Origin: JADGRB01 sp963835825
GTDB taxonomy: Bacteria; Myxococcota_A; Polyangia; Fen-1088
Length of the DNA: 64,000 nt
NCBI GenBank assembly: GCA_963835825.1
Contig: CAWIGZ010000001.1
Span: 1,054,001 to 1,118,000, forward strand
Reading direction: 5' to 3'
A model generated the notes under the pieces. The model worked only from the letters and a program-made list of their open reading frames with translations. It was not told the origin of the DNA and did no database searches. This document shows, in pieces, positions 52,702 to 63,675 of this stretch (positions are counted from its first letter, which is position 1; each line of letters opens with the position of its first letter). The translations under genes and the position numbers were made by a program.

Positions 52702-53359
52702 TCAGGTTCGCGACGGGTGGTCGCGGTCCAGGGCGACGTCCAGGAAGCGCGCGATCAGCTCGCAGGCGGCGCGGGAGGCGGCCCGGTGGTGGCGCTGCCA
52801 CTCCTCGTGGCCGGTCGGACCGACGCGGTTCGCGACCCCCAGGACCGCGGCGAAGGGGACACCGGCCGCCGCGGCCGCGCGCGCCACGGCGAAGGCCTCC
52901 AGGTTCTCCAGCGTCGCGCCGGTCGCCGTCCGCGATTCGCCGTCCAAGCGCGGCCGACCGGGTGATGGCCAGCGGACAGGCGACGTCTCGCGGCGGAGCG
53001 GCTCGCCCGCCCGCGAGCGCCGCCTGCAGGCTGCGTGACGTCGGCACCTGCACGACCATGGGCCCCGGCAGGTACGCCTCCCCCTTGAGCACGGCCGTCG
53101 ACATGCACAGCACCTCGGCCGCCACGACGGCTGTTCCGATCGCCCGCCGCGCTTCCTTCTGGCCTCCGTAGATCCCCGCCGTGCCGACGAAGAGGACGCG
53201 ATCGGCGCGGGCCCGGGCAATGGCGCGCGTCGCGCCAACGGCCGCGTCGACCGCGCCGATCCCGACCGGTTGGAGCACGATCCCGCGGCGGCCGCGCAGC
53301 AGGGGGCGAAGCGGCGCGAGCTCCGGCTCGAAAGCCGAAACGATCAGCGTGCGGGCCAC
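52702..53359 (-). CDS. mqnB: Futalosine hydrolase, frameshifted
   Basis: Cleaves futalosine to dehypoxanthine futalosine and hypoxanthine in menaquinone synthesis; nucleosidase/phosphorylase fold. The first part reads LIVSAFEPELAPLRPLL, VGIGAVDAAVGATRAIA and VLFVGTAGIYG. After AITRSAAL a one-base shift near 52955 leads to TGATLENLEAFAVARAAAAA and GVANRVGP, the normal C-terminal motif, ending at 52702. Joined length about 218 residues, usual for MqnB. The GTG start is one base after the htpX stop. Neighbouring mqnD supports the assignment. Confidence 0.8.
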
Positions 53360-53360
53360 C

Positions 53361-54257
53361 TCAGGCCCGCATCGCCTGGAGTCGCCGGATGCGCTCCTCG
53401 ATCGGGGGGTGGGTCGACAGCAGGTTCATGAACGTCGCGGCCGCGCCGCGCAGCGGGTTGACGATGAAGAGGTGCGCGGTCGCCGGGCCGGCGAACTCGT
53501 AGGGGCGCATCTGCTGAGCTTGCTCGAGCCGGGCCAGCGCGCCAGCGAGATGCTCCGGGTGACCGCAGAGGGAGGCGCCCGACGCGTCCGCGCCGAGCTC
53601 GCGCGAGCGGCTGATGGCCAGCTGGATCAGCAGCGCCATGATCGGCGCGACGATGATCCAGGCGAGCGCGGCCAGGCCGCCGCCCCGTCTGTCATCGCCG
53701 CCGCCGCGCATCCCGCCGAGCATCAAGCCCCATTGCATCACATACCCGATGGTCGACACCAGGCCGGCCACCGCCGCCGCGATGGTGGCGATCAGGATGT
53801 CGCGGTTCTTCACGTGCGAGAGCTCGTGGGCCAGCACCGCCTCGAGCTGGGGCTCGCTGAGGATGTCCAGGATCCCCTCGGTGACCGCAACCGCCGCGTG
53901 GCTGGGGTTCCGCCCGGTGGCGAAGGCGTTGGCCGCCGCCGACGGGATCAGGTAGACGCGTGGCATCGGCATGCCGGCCCGCCGGGTCAGCCGCTCGACG
54001 ATGTCGTAGATCGTCGGTGCCTCCGCGCGCGAAACCGGCCGGGCGCGGTGGGCGGCCAGCGCGATGCGATCGGAGAACCAGTACATGAAGAAGTTCGTGA
54101 CCAGACCGAGGCCGCCGAACAACAGCATCCCCTCGGTCCCGCCGAGCGCGTGGCCCCCGATGGCCAGCAGAGCGACCAGGCCGCCCATCAACAGCGCCGT
54201 CCGCAGATAGCCGGCGAAGAAGTGGGGCCGCGGCTGGGGTCTCTTCACGAAGGGCAC
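53361..54257 (-). CDS. htpX: M48-family membrane zinc metalloprotease HtpX-like
   Basis: A 298-residue inner-membrane protease for quality control of membrane proteins. Two N-terminal membrane helices, zinc motif HELSH (144-148) in LAHELSHVKNRD, two further helices, then the third zinc ligand Glu in SRSRELGADASGA. All HtpX hallmarks are present. Confidence 0.93.
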   Translation of the reverse strand: MPFVKRPQPRPHFFAGYLRTALLMGGLVALLAIGGHALGGTEGMLLFGGLGLVTNFFMYWFSDRIALAAHRARPVSRAEAPTIYDIVERLTRRAGMPMPRVYLIPSAAANAFATGRNPSHAAVAVTEGILDILSEPQLEAVLAHELSHVKNRDILIATIAAAVAGLVSTIGYVMQWGLMLGGMRGGGDDRRGGGLAALAWIIVAPIMALLIQLAISRSRELGADASGASLCGHPEHLAGALARLEQAQQMRPYEFAGPATAHLFIVNPLRGAAATFMNLLSTHPPIEERIRRLQAMRA

Positions 54258-54334
54258 GATCCGACCCTAAACACGCGCCACCCGTGGTCAAATCGGCCGG
54301 GCGCCCGGCGCTCTCCGGCTGGGCCGGCGGCCGC

Positions 54335-55138
54335 TCAGCCTCGGCGACTGTTCAGCTTGGACAGCAGCCGCAGGATCTCGAGGTAGAGCCACACGAGGGT
54401 GACCAGGATGCCGAAGGCGCCGTACCACTCCATGAACTTCGGCGCCCCCTGCCGGGCCCCCTGCTCGATGAGGTCGAAGTCGAGCACCAGGTTCAGCGCG
54501 GCCACGATGACCACCAGCAAGCTGATGCCGATGCCGAGCGGGCCCGACGAGTAGATGAAGCCCATGTGCACGCCGAAGAGGCTCAGCACCATCGAGAGCA
54601 GATAGACGAGGACGATGGCCCCGGTTGCGGCGACGACGCCGAGCTTGAACCCCTCGGTCGCCTTGATCGCCTTCGTCTTGTACGCCACCAGCATGACCCC
54701 CAGCGTGCCGAACGTCAGCGCCATCGCCTGGAACGCGATGCCGTGATAGCGGACCTCGAACAGCGCCGAGATGCTGCCGAGCGCGAGCCCCTCGCAGGCC
54801 GCATAGATCGGCGCGGAGACCGGCGCCCAGCGCTTCTTGAAGATGGTCGCCATGGCGGTGATCAACCCGCCCAGCGAACCGATGAGCAGCCAGGGCATGA
54901 CCATCCCCGGATCGCGCGATTCGAACAGCAGCCGCCACGGCCAGATGGCGGCGAAGATGGTGATCGCCAACAGGATCGCCGTCTTGTCGACCGTCCCCTG
55001 GATCGTCATCGCGCGCCCGTCCGTTCGAGACGCCGCGCTCGGCGAGCCAGGCGAGCTCGGATCGACGGCCACGAAGCCGCCAAACGACTTGGACGAAAGC
55101 GCCGGATTGGAGCTGCGGAAGGCGGTTCTCATGGCCAT
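54335..55138 (-). CDS. Bax inhibitor-1/YccA-family membrane protein
   Basis: A 267-residue polytopic inner-membrane protein with seven hydrophobic helices after a Ser-rich N-terminal tail (MAMRTAFRSSNPALSSKSF). The FEVRYHGIAFQAMALTFGTL and LDFDLIEQGARQGAP segments are typical of bacterial BI-1/YccA proteins. The role in bacteria is not settled (channel or protease modulation). The conserved Asp in LNLVLDFD lies in the putative pore. Confidence 0.88.
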   Translation of the reverse strand: MAMRTAFRSSNPALSSKSFGGFVAVDPSSPGSPSAASRTDGRAMTIQGTVDKTAILLAITIFAAIWPWRLLFESRDPGMVMPWLLIGSLGGLITAMATIFKKRWAPVSAPIYAACEGLALGSISALFEVRYHGIAFQAMALTFGTLGVMLVAYKTKAIKATEGFKLGVVAATGAIVLVYLLSMVLSLFGVHMGFIYSSGPLGIGISLLVVIVAALNLVLDFDLIEQGARQGAPKFMEWYGAFGILVTLVWLYLEILRLLSKLNSRRG

Positions 55139-55286
55139 GGCGGCAATTCTAGCACCGGCGTTCGCAGCGCGACCACGCGGGAAATATTCCCTGCCCCACG
55201 AGTAAGATCTCCCAACTGGCGCAGGTCCATGACATGAAACTCCACAGAATCGGACGCCGGGGCCCGGCGCGATCGTTGCTCGATTC

Positions 55287-56631
55287 ATGATCACTTTGAA
55301 GAGCGCAAGCCTGGTGGCGGCGATGGTCGCCGCGGTCGCTGCCGTGGCGGTGGTCGCGTCGTGGGACGCCGATCGTGAGGCGGTGCGGGCCCTCGGCGAC
55401 TTCGCGGCCGAGCAGGCGACGCTGGCACGCGCGCTCGGAGCGGTGGTGCGCGTCTCGGCCGCGGCGGATGCGCGGCAGGCAATCGTGGCGCTGAACGCGG
55501 TGCCGCGTCCCGCCGAAACGGTCGTGCTCGTGCGGCGGGCCGGCGCCGTCCGCTTCCTCACTTCCGACGGGCGCGAGGTCGAGGCCGGGGCCCTCGCCGA
55601 GGCGTTCGCCCGCGGCCAGACGGTGGCGCGCCTCTCCCGGTCGGAGGCGGCGCAGCTCGGGCTGCCGACCCGCACCGCCTGGGCGGGCCTGGCGCGCGTC
55701 GATGCGGGCGCGGCGGGCAGCTGGGAGATCGCCGCGGTCGCCAGCGCCCAGCGGCAGCGCGATCGCGAGCGCGCGGCGGCGCGGCGGCTGGTCGGCAGCG
55801 TGGCGGTCGCCGCCGTGCTGGTGCTGGCGTTCGGCGGCTTCGCGATGCGACAGCAGCGCAAGGAGCTGCTGCTCGAGCGCGAGCTGGCGGTCGCCTCCCT
55901 CCAGCAACGGGGCGACGAGCGGCTGCAGCGCGCCTCTCGGATGGCGGCGCTGGGAACGCTGGCCATCGGCGTGGCGCACGAGATCGCCACGCCGCTCGGC
56001 GTGATCGCCGGGCGGGCGGAGCAGCTCGTCCCCCGGACTGACGACGACCGCACCCGGCGCGGGCTCCAGGCGATCCTCGAACAGGTGAAACGAATCGACG
56101 AGGTGATCCGCGGTCTGCTGGGCCTGGCGCGTGGCGCCGCGCCGGCGGGGGACCAGGTGGATCCGAAGGTGGCGGTCGACGCCGCCGTGGCGCTGGTCGA
56201 GCACCGCTTCAAGAAGGCCGGGGTGCCGCTGACGCGCGACGTGGCGCCGGCGCTCCCCGCCATCAACGGCGACGCGCGCCTCATCGAGCACGCGCTGGTC
56301 AACCTGCTGCTCAACGCCTGCGATGCCTGTCGCGCCGGCGGGGAGGTGGTGGTCCGCGCCGGCGTCCGCCACGATCGGCCGCAACGGCAGGTCGTCTTCA
56401 CCGTCGCCGACACCGGCGCCGGCATCTCCGAGGCCGATCTCTCTCGCGTCGTCGAGCCGCTCTTCACCACCAAACCGGTGGGGGAGGGGACCGGTCTTGG
56501 CCTGGCCATCGCGCGCGAGATCGTCAGCAGCCACCGCGGCGAGCTGGCGCTCGGGCCCGGCCCCTCGGGCGGAACGGTGGTCACCGTCTGGTTGCCGGCG
56601 GCGGCGGAAGCTGCCGCCGAGAAGGAGAACC

Positions 56632-56639
<8 letters not shown>
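55287..56639 (+). CDS. Sensor histidine kinase, NtrB/ZraS-like
   Basis: A 450-residue membrane kinase. One N-terminal helix, a periplasmic domain of about 130 residues, a second helix (GSVAVAAVLVLAFGGFAM), then HisKA with GVAHEIATPLGVIAGRAEQL and an ATPase domain with NLLLNACDACRAGG, DTGAGIS, FTTKPVGEGTGLGLAIA. It partners the sigma-54 activator downstream (eight-base overlap). Confidence 0.9.
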
Positions 56640-57975
<1,336 letters not shown>

Positions 57976-57987
57976 TTCGCGGAGCGG

Positions 57988-59322
57988 TCAAGGGTTGGGA
58001 ATCAGATCGTCGACCAGGAGCGAGACGTTCATGTTGGCCAGCGACGGATCGGTGGTCTTCTTTCCGAAGGTGAGCGTCTTCGACGTCCCGGGGGTTCCAT
58101 CGAGCAGCTGGTCGGCATCGGCCACGTAGCCGACGCTGACCAGCGAGGTGCCGTCGACGGCGACCAGCTGGTCGTTGACGGTGACGTTCTTGGCGGCCGC
58201 GTCGCTGTTCGGGTAGACGGACGACACCACGAAGTTGCTCCCCGTGGCGTCGAGCCCGATGGTGATTCCCACCCGCCGAAACTCGTCGGCGATCGGCGGC
58301 GTCACGTAGGGCTGCAGGTGCAGCTGACCGTTCGGGTAGTCGATCGTCACCAGGAAGTTGCGCAGGAAGCTGCCGCCGAGGAGCCCGTCGATCTGCATGC
58401 CCAGCTCGTTGCTGATGCCGTTGAGCAGCTGGTCCGACGGGGTGCTCATGATGGTCATCACCGGGACGTCGGCGACGGTCGAATCGCCCACGGTCATCGT
58501 CTTGGCGCGGGTGAGCGACGCGTTCGAAGCCCCGGCGATGGTCATGATGGCGATGCCGCTCACCAGCTGGGCGCGGCCGTCGGAGACCAGCTGGTCGTAG
58601 ACCGTCGAGCGCACCGACACCTCCGTCGCTCCGGTGTCCACGATGAAGGGATGGTCGGTTCCGTCGATCGTGACGGTCACCGGGATTCGCGTCGGCGGGA
58701 TGTTCACGACGGGGCTGTTGATGGGGTTCCCCTGGCTGTCGGTGCCGAGGGTGACCGGCGAGTGGCCGCCCCCCTTGAGGGTGAACGGCACGGCGCCGCC
58801 GGGCAGCTGCACGTCGGTGCGGTCGGTGCTGGCCGTGCAGCCGAGGCAGAAGCCCTCCATCATCGGCGCCGCGTAGTCGAGCTGAACCGAGAACTGGCGC
58901 ATCACGTTGCCGCCCAGGATTCCGCCGAACCCCAGCGCGTCCATCATCGCGTTCGAGACTTGAAGGACCGGGGCGTTGTCGATGACGACCACCGGCTGTC
59001 CGGCGGCGTCGAGCAGCCCGAGGTTGACCGTCGTCGAGATCTGCGCGGCCTTGGTCGGCGGCGGCGTGTTGAACAGCGACGGATCGATCAGGACGACCGG
59101 CGACCCGCTGTCGATCAACATCCCGAAGGATCCAGGATCCTGGGCCATCATGTTCATCGACGCGTTGACGAAGATCAGGTTGCCGGCGATGAGCGCCGTG
59201 GACGGTTGCCCGAGGGTCCCCATCGTGGTGATCCCCGAATCTGGCGGGCTGCCCGAGCCGCCGCCGCCGCACGAGACCGTCGTCGTCGCCACGAGGGCAC
59301 AAGTCATCAAGCCAAGCTTCAT
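57988..59322 (-). CDS. Two-lobed retropepsin-like aspartic protease lipoprotein with PDZ-like domain
   Basis: A 444-residue lipoprotein (Cys18 in TTVSCGGGG). Two aspartic protease lobes occur in one chain: lobe 1 with MLIDSGSPVVLID (Asp71) and GGILGGNVMRQFSVQLDY; lobe 2 with FIVDTGATEVSV (Asp229) and GLLGGSFLRNFLVTIDY. The C-terminal 100 residues look like a PDZ domain (SVYPNSDAAAKNVTVNDQLV). Bacterial retropepsin-like enzymes normally have one lobe. The first motif has Ser at the position where the second has Thr. Activity is probable but untested. Confidence 0.8.
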   Translation of the reverse strand: MKLGLMTCALVATTTVSCGGGGSGSPPDSGITTMGTLGQPSTALIAGNLIFVNASMNMMAQDPGSFGMLIDSGSPVVLIDPSLFNTPPPTKAAQISTTVNLGLLDAAGQPVVVIDNAPVLQVSNAMMDALGFGGILGGNVMRQFSVQLDYAAPMMEGFCLGCTASTDRTDVQLPGGAVPFTLKGGGHSPVTLGTDSQGNPINSPVVNIPPTRIPVTVTIDGTDHPFIVDTGATEVSVRSTVYDQLVSDGRAQLVSGIAIMTIAGASNASLTRAKTMTVGDSTVADVPVMTIMSTPSDQLLNGISNELGMQIDGLLGGSFLRNFLVTIDYPNGQLHLQPYVTPPIADEFRRVGITIGLDATGSNFVVSSVYPNSDAAAKNVTVNDQLVAVDGTSLVSVGYVADADQLLDGTPGTSKTLTFGKKTTDPSLANMNVSLLVDDLIPNP

Positions 59323-59427
59323 GGACAAGATCTTCGACCTAACCCCGATTGAACGCAATCGGTAGAGTGTGAACAGTCGGTTTCAAATCCTGTGCTACTG
59401 TTCCGCCGCACATCAAAGGAGAATGAA

Positions 59428-59955
59428 ATGAGTTTGGTCACGAAGAAGGCTCCCGATTTCACGTTGGACGCGGTCGTCGGCGACGGCGACTTCAAGAAGG
59501 TTTCGCTCTCGGACTACAAAGGGAAGTACGTGGTCCTGTTTTTTTACCCGGCGGACTTCACTTTCATCTGTCCGACGGAGATCCAGGAGTTCTCGCGCCG
59601 GCATGAGGAGTTCCGGGCCGCCAACTGCGAGATCCTGGGCGCCTCGACCGACTCCAAGCACTCGCACAAGGCGTGGGTGAAGGGCGGCCTCGGCAAGCTC
59701 AATCACCCGCTCCTCGCCGACTTCAACAAGACGGTCGCCCGCGACTACGGCGCGCTGATGGAAGACAACGGCATGGCGCTGCGCGCGACGTTCATCATCG
59801 ATCCGAACGGCATCGTGCAGCACGCCTCGTACAACGCCGACCTGCTCGGTCGCTCGGTCTCGGAGACGCTGCGGCTCGTCCAGGCGCTGCAGACCGGCGA
59901 GCGCTGCCCCGTCGAGTGGAAGCCGGGCGCCAAGACGCTCGGAAAACCGGCGTAG
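59428..59955 (+). CDS. 2-Cys peroxiredoxin (AhpC-like)
   Basis: Reduces hydrogen peroxide and organic peroxides. The 175-residue protein has peroxidatic Cys48 in DFTFICPTEIQEF and resolving Cys160 in GERCPVEWKPG. The start is chosen at the ATG behind AAAGGAG; it gives MSLVTKKAPDFTL as the usual N-terminus. A clear terminator follows. Confidence 0.95.
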   Translation: MSLVTKKAPDFTLDAVVGDGDFKKVSLSDYKGKYVVLFFYPADFTFICPTEIQEFSRRHEEFRAANCEILGASTDSKHSHKAWVKGGLGKLNHPLLADFNKTVARDYGALMEDNGMALRATFIIDPNGIVQHASYNADLLGRSVSETLRLVQALQTGERCPVEWKPGAKTLGKPA

Positions 59956-59973
59956 GTCATCGTCCTCTGAGCT

Positions 59974-60004
59974 CGGGAGGGCCGACCAGCCCTCCCGGTC
60001 TTTT
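59974..60004 (+). terminator. Rho-independent terminator of the peroxiredoxin gene
   Basis: Perfect 9-bp GC-rich stem CGGGAGGGC / GCCCTCCCG with a six-base loop, followed after two bases by CTTTT. It starts 18 bases after the stop codon. Confidence 0.85.
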
Positions 60005-60027
60005 GCGTCGACCCGGCGCGGGCGCTT

Positions 60028-61308
60028 ATGCTCGTGCGCGTGGGGTCGTGTTCCGCGTCGCTGCCGTCGCCGCTGATCGCGCTTGGCGGCTGTTCGCAGG
60101 CCCCGGCGCCGCCGCCCGCGGCGAAGCTCTTCACGCTGTTCGACGTGCAGTCGCGGTATGCGACCGGTGCGGGCACGAGGACCGAGGCGCTCGCGGCCGA
60201 CGACGGGCTTCCGGGGGGAATTCCGCTCCGGCCTGATCTTGCGAGTCCGCCGGCGTCCGATGGGACGTCGATCCTCGCCGCGCGCACCGCCTGGTCCAAC
60301 AGCGACCTGGTGGCCTTCCTGACCACCGAGGTCTGGGCCAATTACCCGGAAGTCTGGATGCAGCCGGCTTACGTCCCGATCACGGGCTGGGTGAACGGGA
60401 AGCCGCAGCTCCTCGGCGGCACGTCCTTGCAGCCGATCTTCAGTGTCGGCGCGTCGAGCGGGTTCTATGGCCCGTTCTGGCAGATCGTCTACGCAGAGGT
60501 TCCACCTGACACTGCACCGGGCGCGCTGACCTCGGCCCGGCAGATCCTCGACGGAGGCTTTGTGCTTACCCCGGGAGAAGGGCGCACCATGCCCCTCGTC
60601 CCGCCGAAGGTCGGTTCCCCTTCCAGCGTGGACCTCCCCACCAAGGTCGTGGCGCAGCTCCCCAGCGTCCTCGAGGGCAGGGGCTTTTTTGCCGGGACGC
60701 CGGTCTCGTACCTCGACTTCGGCCCGTCGCTGTTCACCTGGGACTCGAACACCAACGTGGTGCAGGAGGCGCCGATCTACGTGTTGACGTTCGTCGACTC
60801 CGACGGATCGGTGCTCGCATCGCCGAGCATTCCGACCGATTCTCGGCGCCGGCCCGCCCGGGTCCGGCGTGACGTTGCCCGGCGGCGCCCAGCGCAACTC
60901 GGCTTACTAGCGCGTCCACACCGTCGTGGTGCCGAGGACGGCGCGTGTGTTTGCGCAACCGGGCAGCGCCTTGTACGACAGCCTGCCCTACGGCCTTCGG
61001 GCGTTGACCGGCTTTGCTGCGGGCGCCTCGGCCGCCCAGATCGCCACATTCTCGGGACGGGTCGCCTTGAACCCTGGTGATTCCGCCCAGGGCGTCAGCG
61101 GGTGCTTCGACAATCCGACGCTCCTCGCTCACACGGCCGATCCGACGACCTGCACCTGGCTCGGCTCCGAGGCTGCGCTGCAGGCGAACCTGGATCTGTC
61201 GACCGAGGAGACGACCGCCATCACCGTCACCTGGGAGGTCACCGACCTCGTCGACGTGAACCGGACGGCTCCGTCACGGCGGTGCCTGAACTGGTGGAGC
61301 CTCTGTGA
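60028..61308 (+). CDS. Lipoprotein of unknown function, with frameshifts
   Basis: An exported lipoprotein (lipobox LGGC, then SQAPAPPPA). The long mature part is rich in beta structure (VWMQPAYVPITGWVNGK, PIYVLTFVDSDGS). The reading breaks near 60836, continues in another frame as PILGAGPPGSGVTLPGG, meets a TAG at 60908-60910, goes on as RVHTVVVPRTARVFAQPG, and shifts again near 61265 to end at 61308 after SVTAVPELVEPL. That stop overlaps the porin GTG by four bases (GTGA), which supports the reconstruction. Three or more lesions in one gene also allow true decay. No family recognised. Confidence 0.58.
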
Positions 61309-62628
61309 AGCGGGTCGCCGTCGCGGTCGGCCTTCTCTTTCTCGGCGCGCGCGCGTTCGCGCAAGTGTCCCGCGCCGCTGGTCACGCCACCGCTCGAACC
61401 CGAGCCCGAGCCGATCAACGACAGCGACGGCTACACGCCGGCGGTCGAAGGGGCGGGGGCGCCGTCGCCGCTGTCCATCAACGGGTATATCGACGTCGGC
61501 TTCGCCAAGGCGCAGGGGAACGGGACCAGCTTCGCACCCGACGACCAGAGCGTTCCGGCCGACTACGGCGTCGACACCTTCGCGCCGGCGGTGAACTCGC
61601 GCGGCGACGTGGCGTCGACCAACTCGAACGGTCGGTTCGTCAACGGGTTCCTTCCGCGGTCGGTGGGGATCGGCGGGAACGCGTCGTTCCTGCTCAACAC
61701 GCTCGACGTCGATCTCAAGTACGCGCCGGCGTCGGCGCCGCTGATGGTCTTCTCCCGCGTGCAGGTTCTCCCGCGCTTCACCGGAAGCGGCGACGACACG
61801 CGGGTCTACGTCGAGCAGGCGTTCGGGCGGCTGGTGCCGTTCGACAGCCAGGAGCTCGCGGTCAGCGTCGGCAAGTTCGACTCGGTGTTCGGGATCGAGT
61901 ACCTCGACAACGAGGCCAACATCCGCACCGGGGTGACGCCGTCGCTGGTGGCCCGCTACACCAGCGGCCAGTCGATCGGCGCCAAGCTGTTCTACCGGAT
62001 GCAGCTCCAGCCGTTGCAGTCGGCGGTGAGCCTCAACGTCGCCGCCACCAACAGCGGCAACTTCGTGGAGTCGCTGCAGCCGCCCGACGCCAGCCTGACC
62101 GGCGCTCCGGTGGGGTCCGGGCGGCTCGGCTACGAGCTGAACACGCGGGGCATCCAGGCCAAGCTGGGCGTCTCCGGCATGATCGGCCCGCGCAACGATC
62201 AGGCCTATCAGGCGGCGCACCAGAAGGCGTACGGCTTCGATGCCCGCGTCGCCTGGGCCGGCGTCTACCTCAACGCCGAGTACGTCCACGTCGACGAAGG
62301 GGAGGGGGGCCCGAAGACGACGTCGCTGGGCAACTTCCCGATCTCGTCGGCGTTCGGCATGCACGGCGGGTATGTGCAGCTCGCCTACGCGCTGCCGTTC
62401 GCGCTGGGGGCCCTCCACAAGCTGACGGTCTACGGACGTTACGGTCGCCGGCACGCCTGGTTCGAGGGGTTCACCGCGATCACCGTCGACAGGTTCACCG
62501 GTGGGGTGCGGGCCGATCTCTGGGAGGCGATCGTCCTCAAGGCCGAGTACCTCGACAACCGCGAGCTGGCCGGCGCGCCGACGGTCGCCAACAACGTCTT
62601 CACCTCATCGCTGGTGTATAGCTGGTGA
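61305..62628 (+). CDS. Outer-membrane porin, frameshifted near the N-terminus
   Basis: A beta-barrel of about 440 residues. Signal sequence VAVAVGLLFLGARAFAQ from a GTG start, then a one-base shift near 61362, after which the mature protein runs PLEPEPEPINDSDGY, then LSINGYIDVGFAKAQGNG. Long amphipathic strands follow (VDLKYAPASAPLMVFSRVQV, AVSVGKFDSVFGIEYL), and it ends SSLVYSW, a terminal aromatic strand. GKFDSVFGIE is typical of porins of the DUF-type found in Myxococcota and Bacteroidota. Cargo unknown; gene order suggests a link to the downstream copper protein. Confidence 0.78.
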
Positions 62629-62630
62629 CG

Positions 62631-63675
62631 ATGCGGTCGGTGCACATCGCAGGCGCAGCGTTGCTGGCGGGGGCGCTGTTCGCGGTGCCGGCGGCCGCCG
62701 CACCACCGTCCGCGGAGGCGCGGCGCTGGCTGGGCGAGGAGCTGCCGCTGCCGCTCGCGGTGCGCACGCCGCAGGACCTGGCGGTGAAGGCGGCGGCCGA
62801 GAAGCAGTACCTGATCTTCAACCTGCTGGCCGGCGGCAAGCTCGCCTGGGACGGCGGCGATTTTGCGACCGCCGCGACGAAGTGGGAGGCGCTGTTGCGC
62901 CTTCACCCGCTCGATCCCGAGCTGGAGAAGGCCATCAGGCCCCTGGCGGACGAGGCCCGCAGCCGCGCCGCCGGTCGGCCCGCCGCCGAGGCGTCGCAGT
63001 CCGAGCCGTCATTGCCGGGGACGCCGCCTTCCCCGAACGTCGCCGCGTCCGCTCCCGCCGCGCCCGTCACCCCGACCGCCAGCGTGAGCGGAACGGTCTC
63101 CGGCGGCGGTCCCGCAGGGGCCGGGCGGCGCGGTCATCTGGCTGAAGAGGGCCAACGGCGAGACGCCGCGCCCCGCGCCGGCGCACGGCAAGGTGATCAG
63201 CCAGCGCGGCAAGATGTTCGTGCCGCACGTGCTGGTGGTCCCCGTCGGCACCAGGGTCGCCTTTCGCAACGACGATCCGATCTTCCACAACATCTTCTCG
63301 CTCACCAAACCGAACGAGTTCGACACCGGGCTCTACAAGCAGGGGGCGATCTACACCGAGACGTTCCGGCATCCGGGCGCCGTGCAGCTCCTGTGCAACA
63401 TCCACGCGTCGATGTTCGGATACGTCGTCGTCGTCGACACGCCTTACTACGCCGAGGCCGACGCCAGCGGCGCCTTCAACATCAAGGGCGTCCCGCCGGG
63501 CGAGTACGAGCTGCGGATCTGGCACGAGGCGGCGGCCAAGCCGACCGTCGAGCGCCTCACCGTCGGCGCGGGCGGCGTCCATGGCCTGGCGTTGCGGGTC
63601 GGCGGCGGCAAGCGCCCGCCCCAGTTCCTGCCCGACAAGTCGGGAAAGCCCCGCCAGACCCAGCTCGGCTATTAG
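62631..63675 (+). CDS. Periplasmic cupredoxin-like protein with N-terminal helical domain, frameshifted
   Basis: An exported protein of about 347 residues: signal MRSVHIAGAALLAGALFAV, an N-terminal helical TPR-like region (FATAATKWEALLRLHPLDPE), a Pro/Ala linker, then after a one-base shift near 63124 a plastocyanin-like domain. Copper ligands of the His-Cys-His-Met type are visible in DPIFHNIFS and LLCNIHASMFG. A C-terminal beta domain (IKGVPPGEYELRIWHEAA) looks like a carboxypeptidase-regulatory fold. It starts three bases after the porin stop. Possible electron carrier or copper binder. Confidence 0.78.

Noticed and set aside
59344..59401. Promoter of the peroxiredoxin gene
   Set aside because: A TTGAAC and a TACTGT occur, but not at a sensible spacing from each other.
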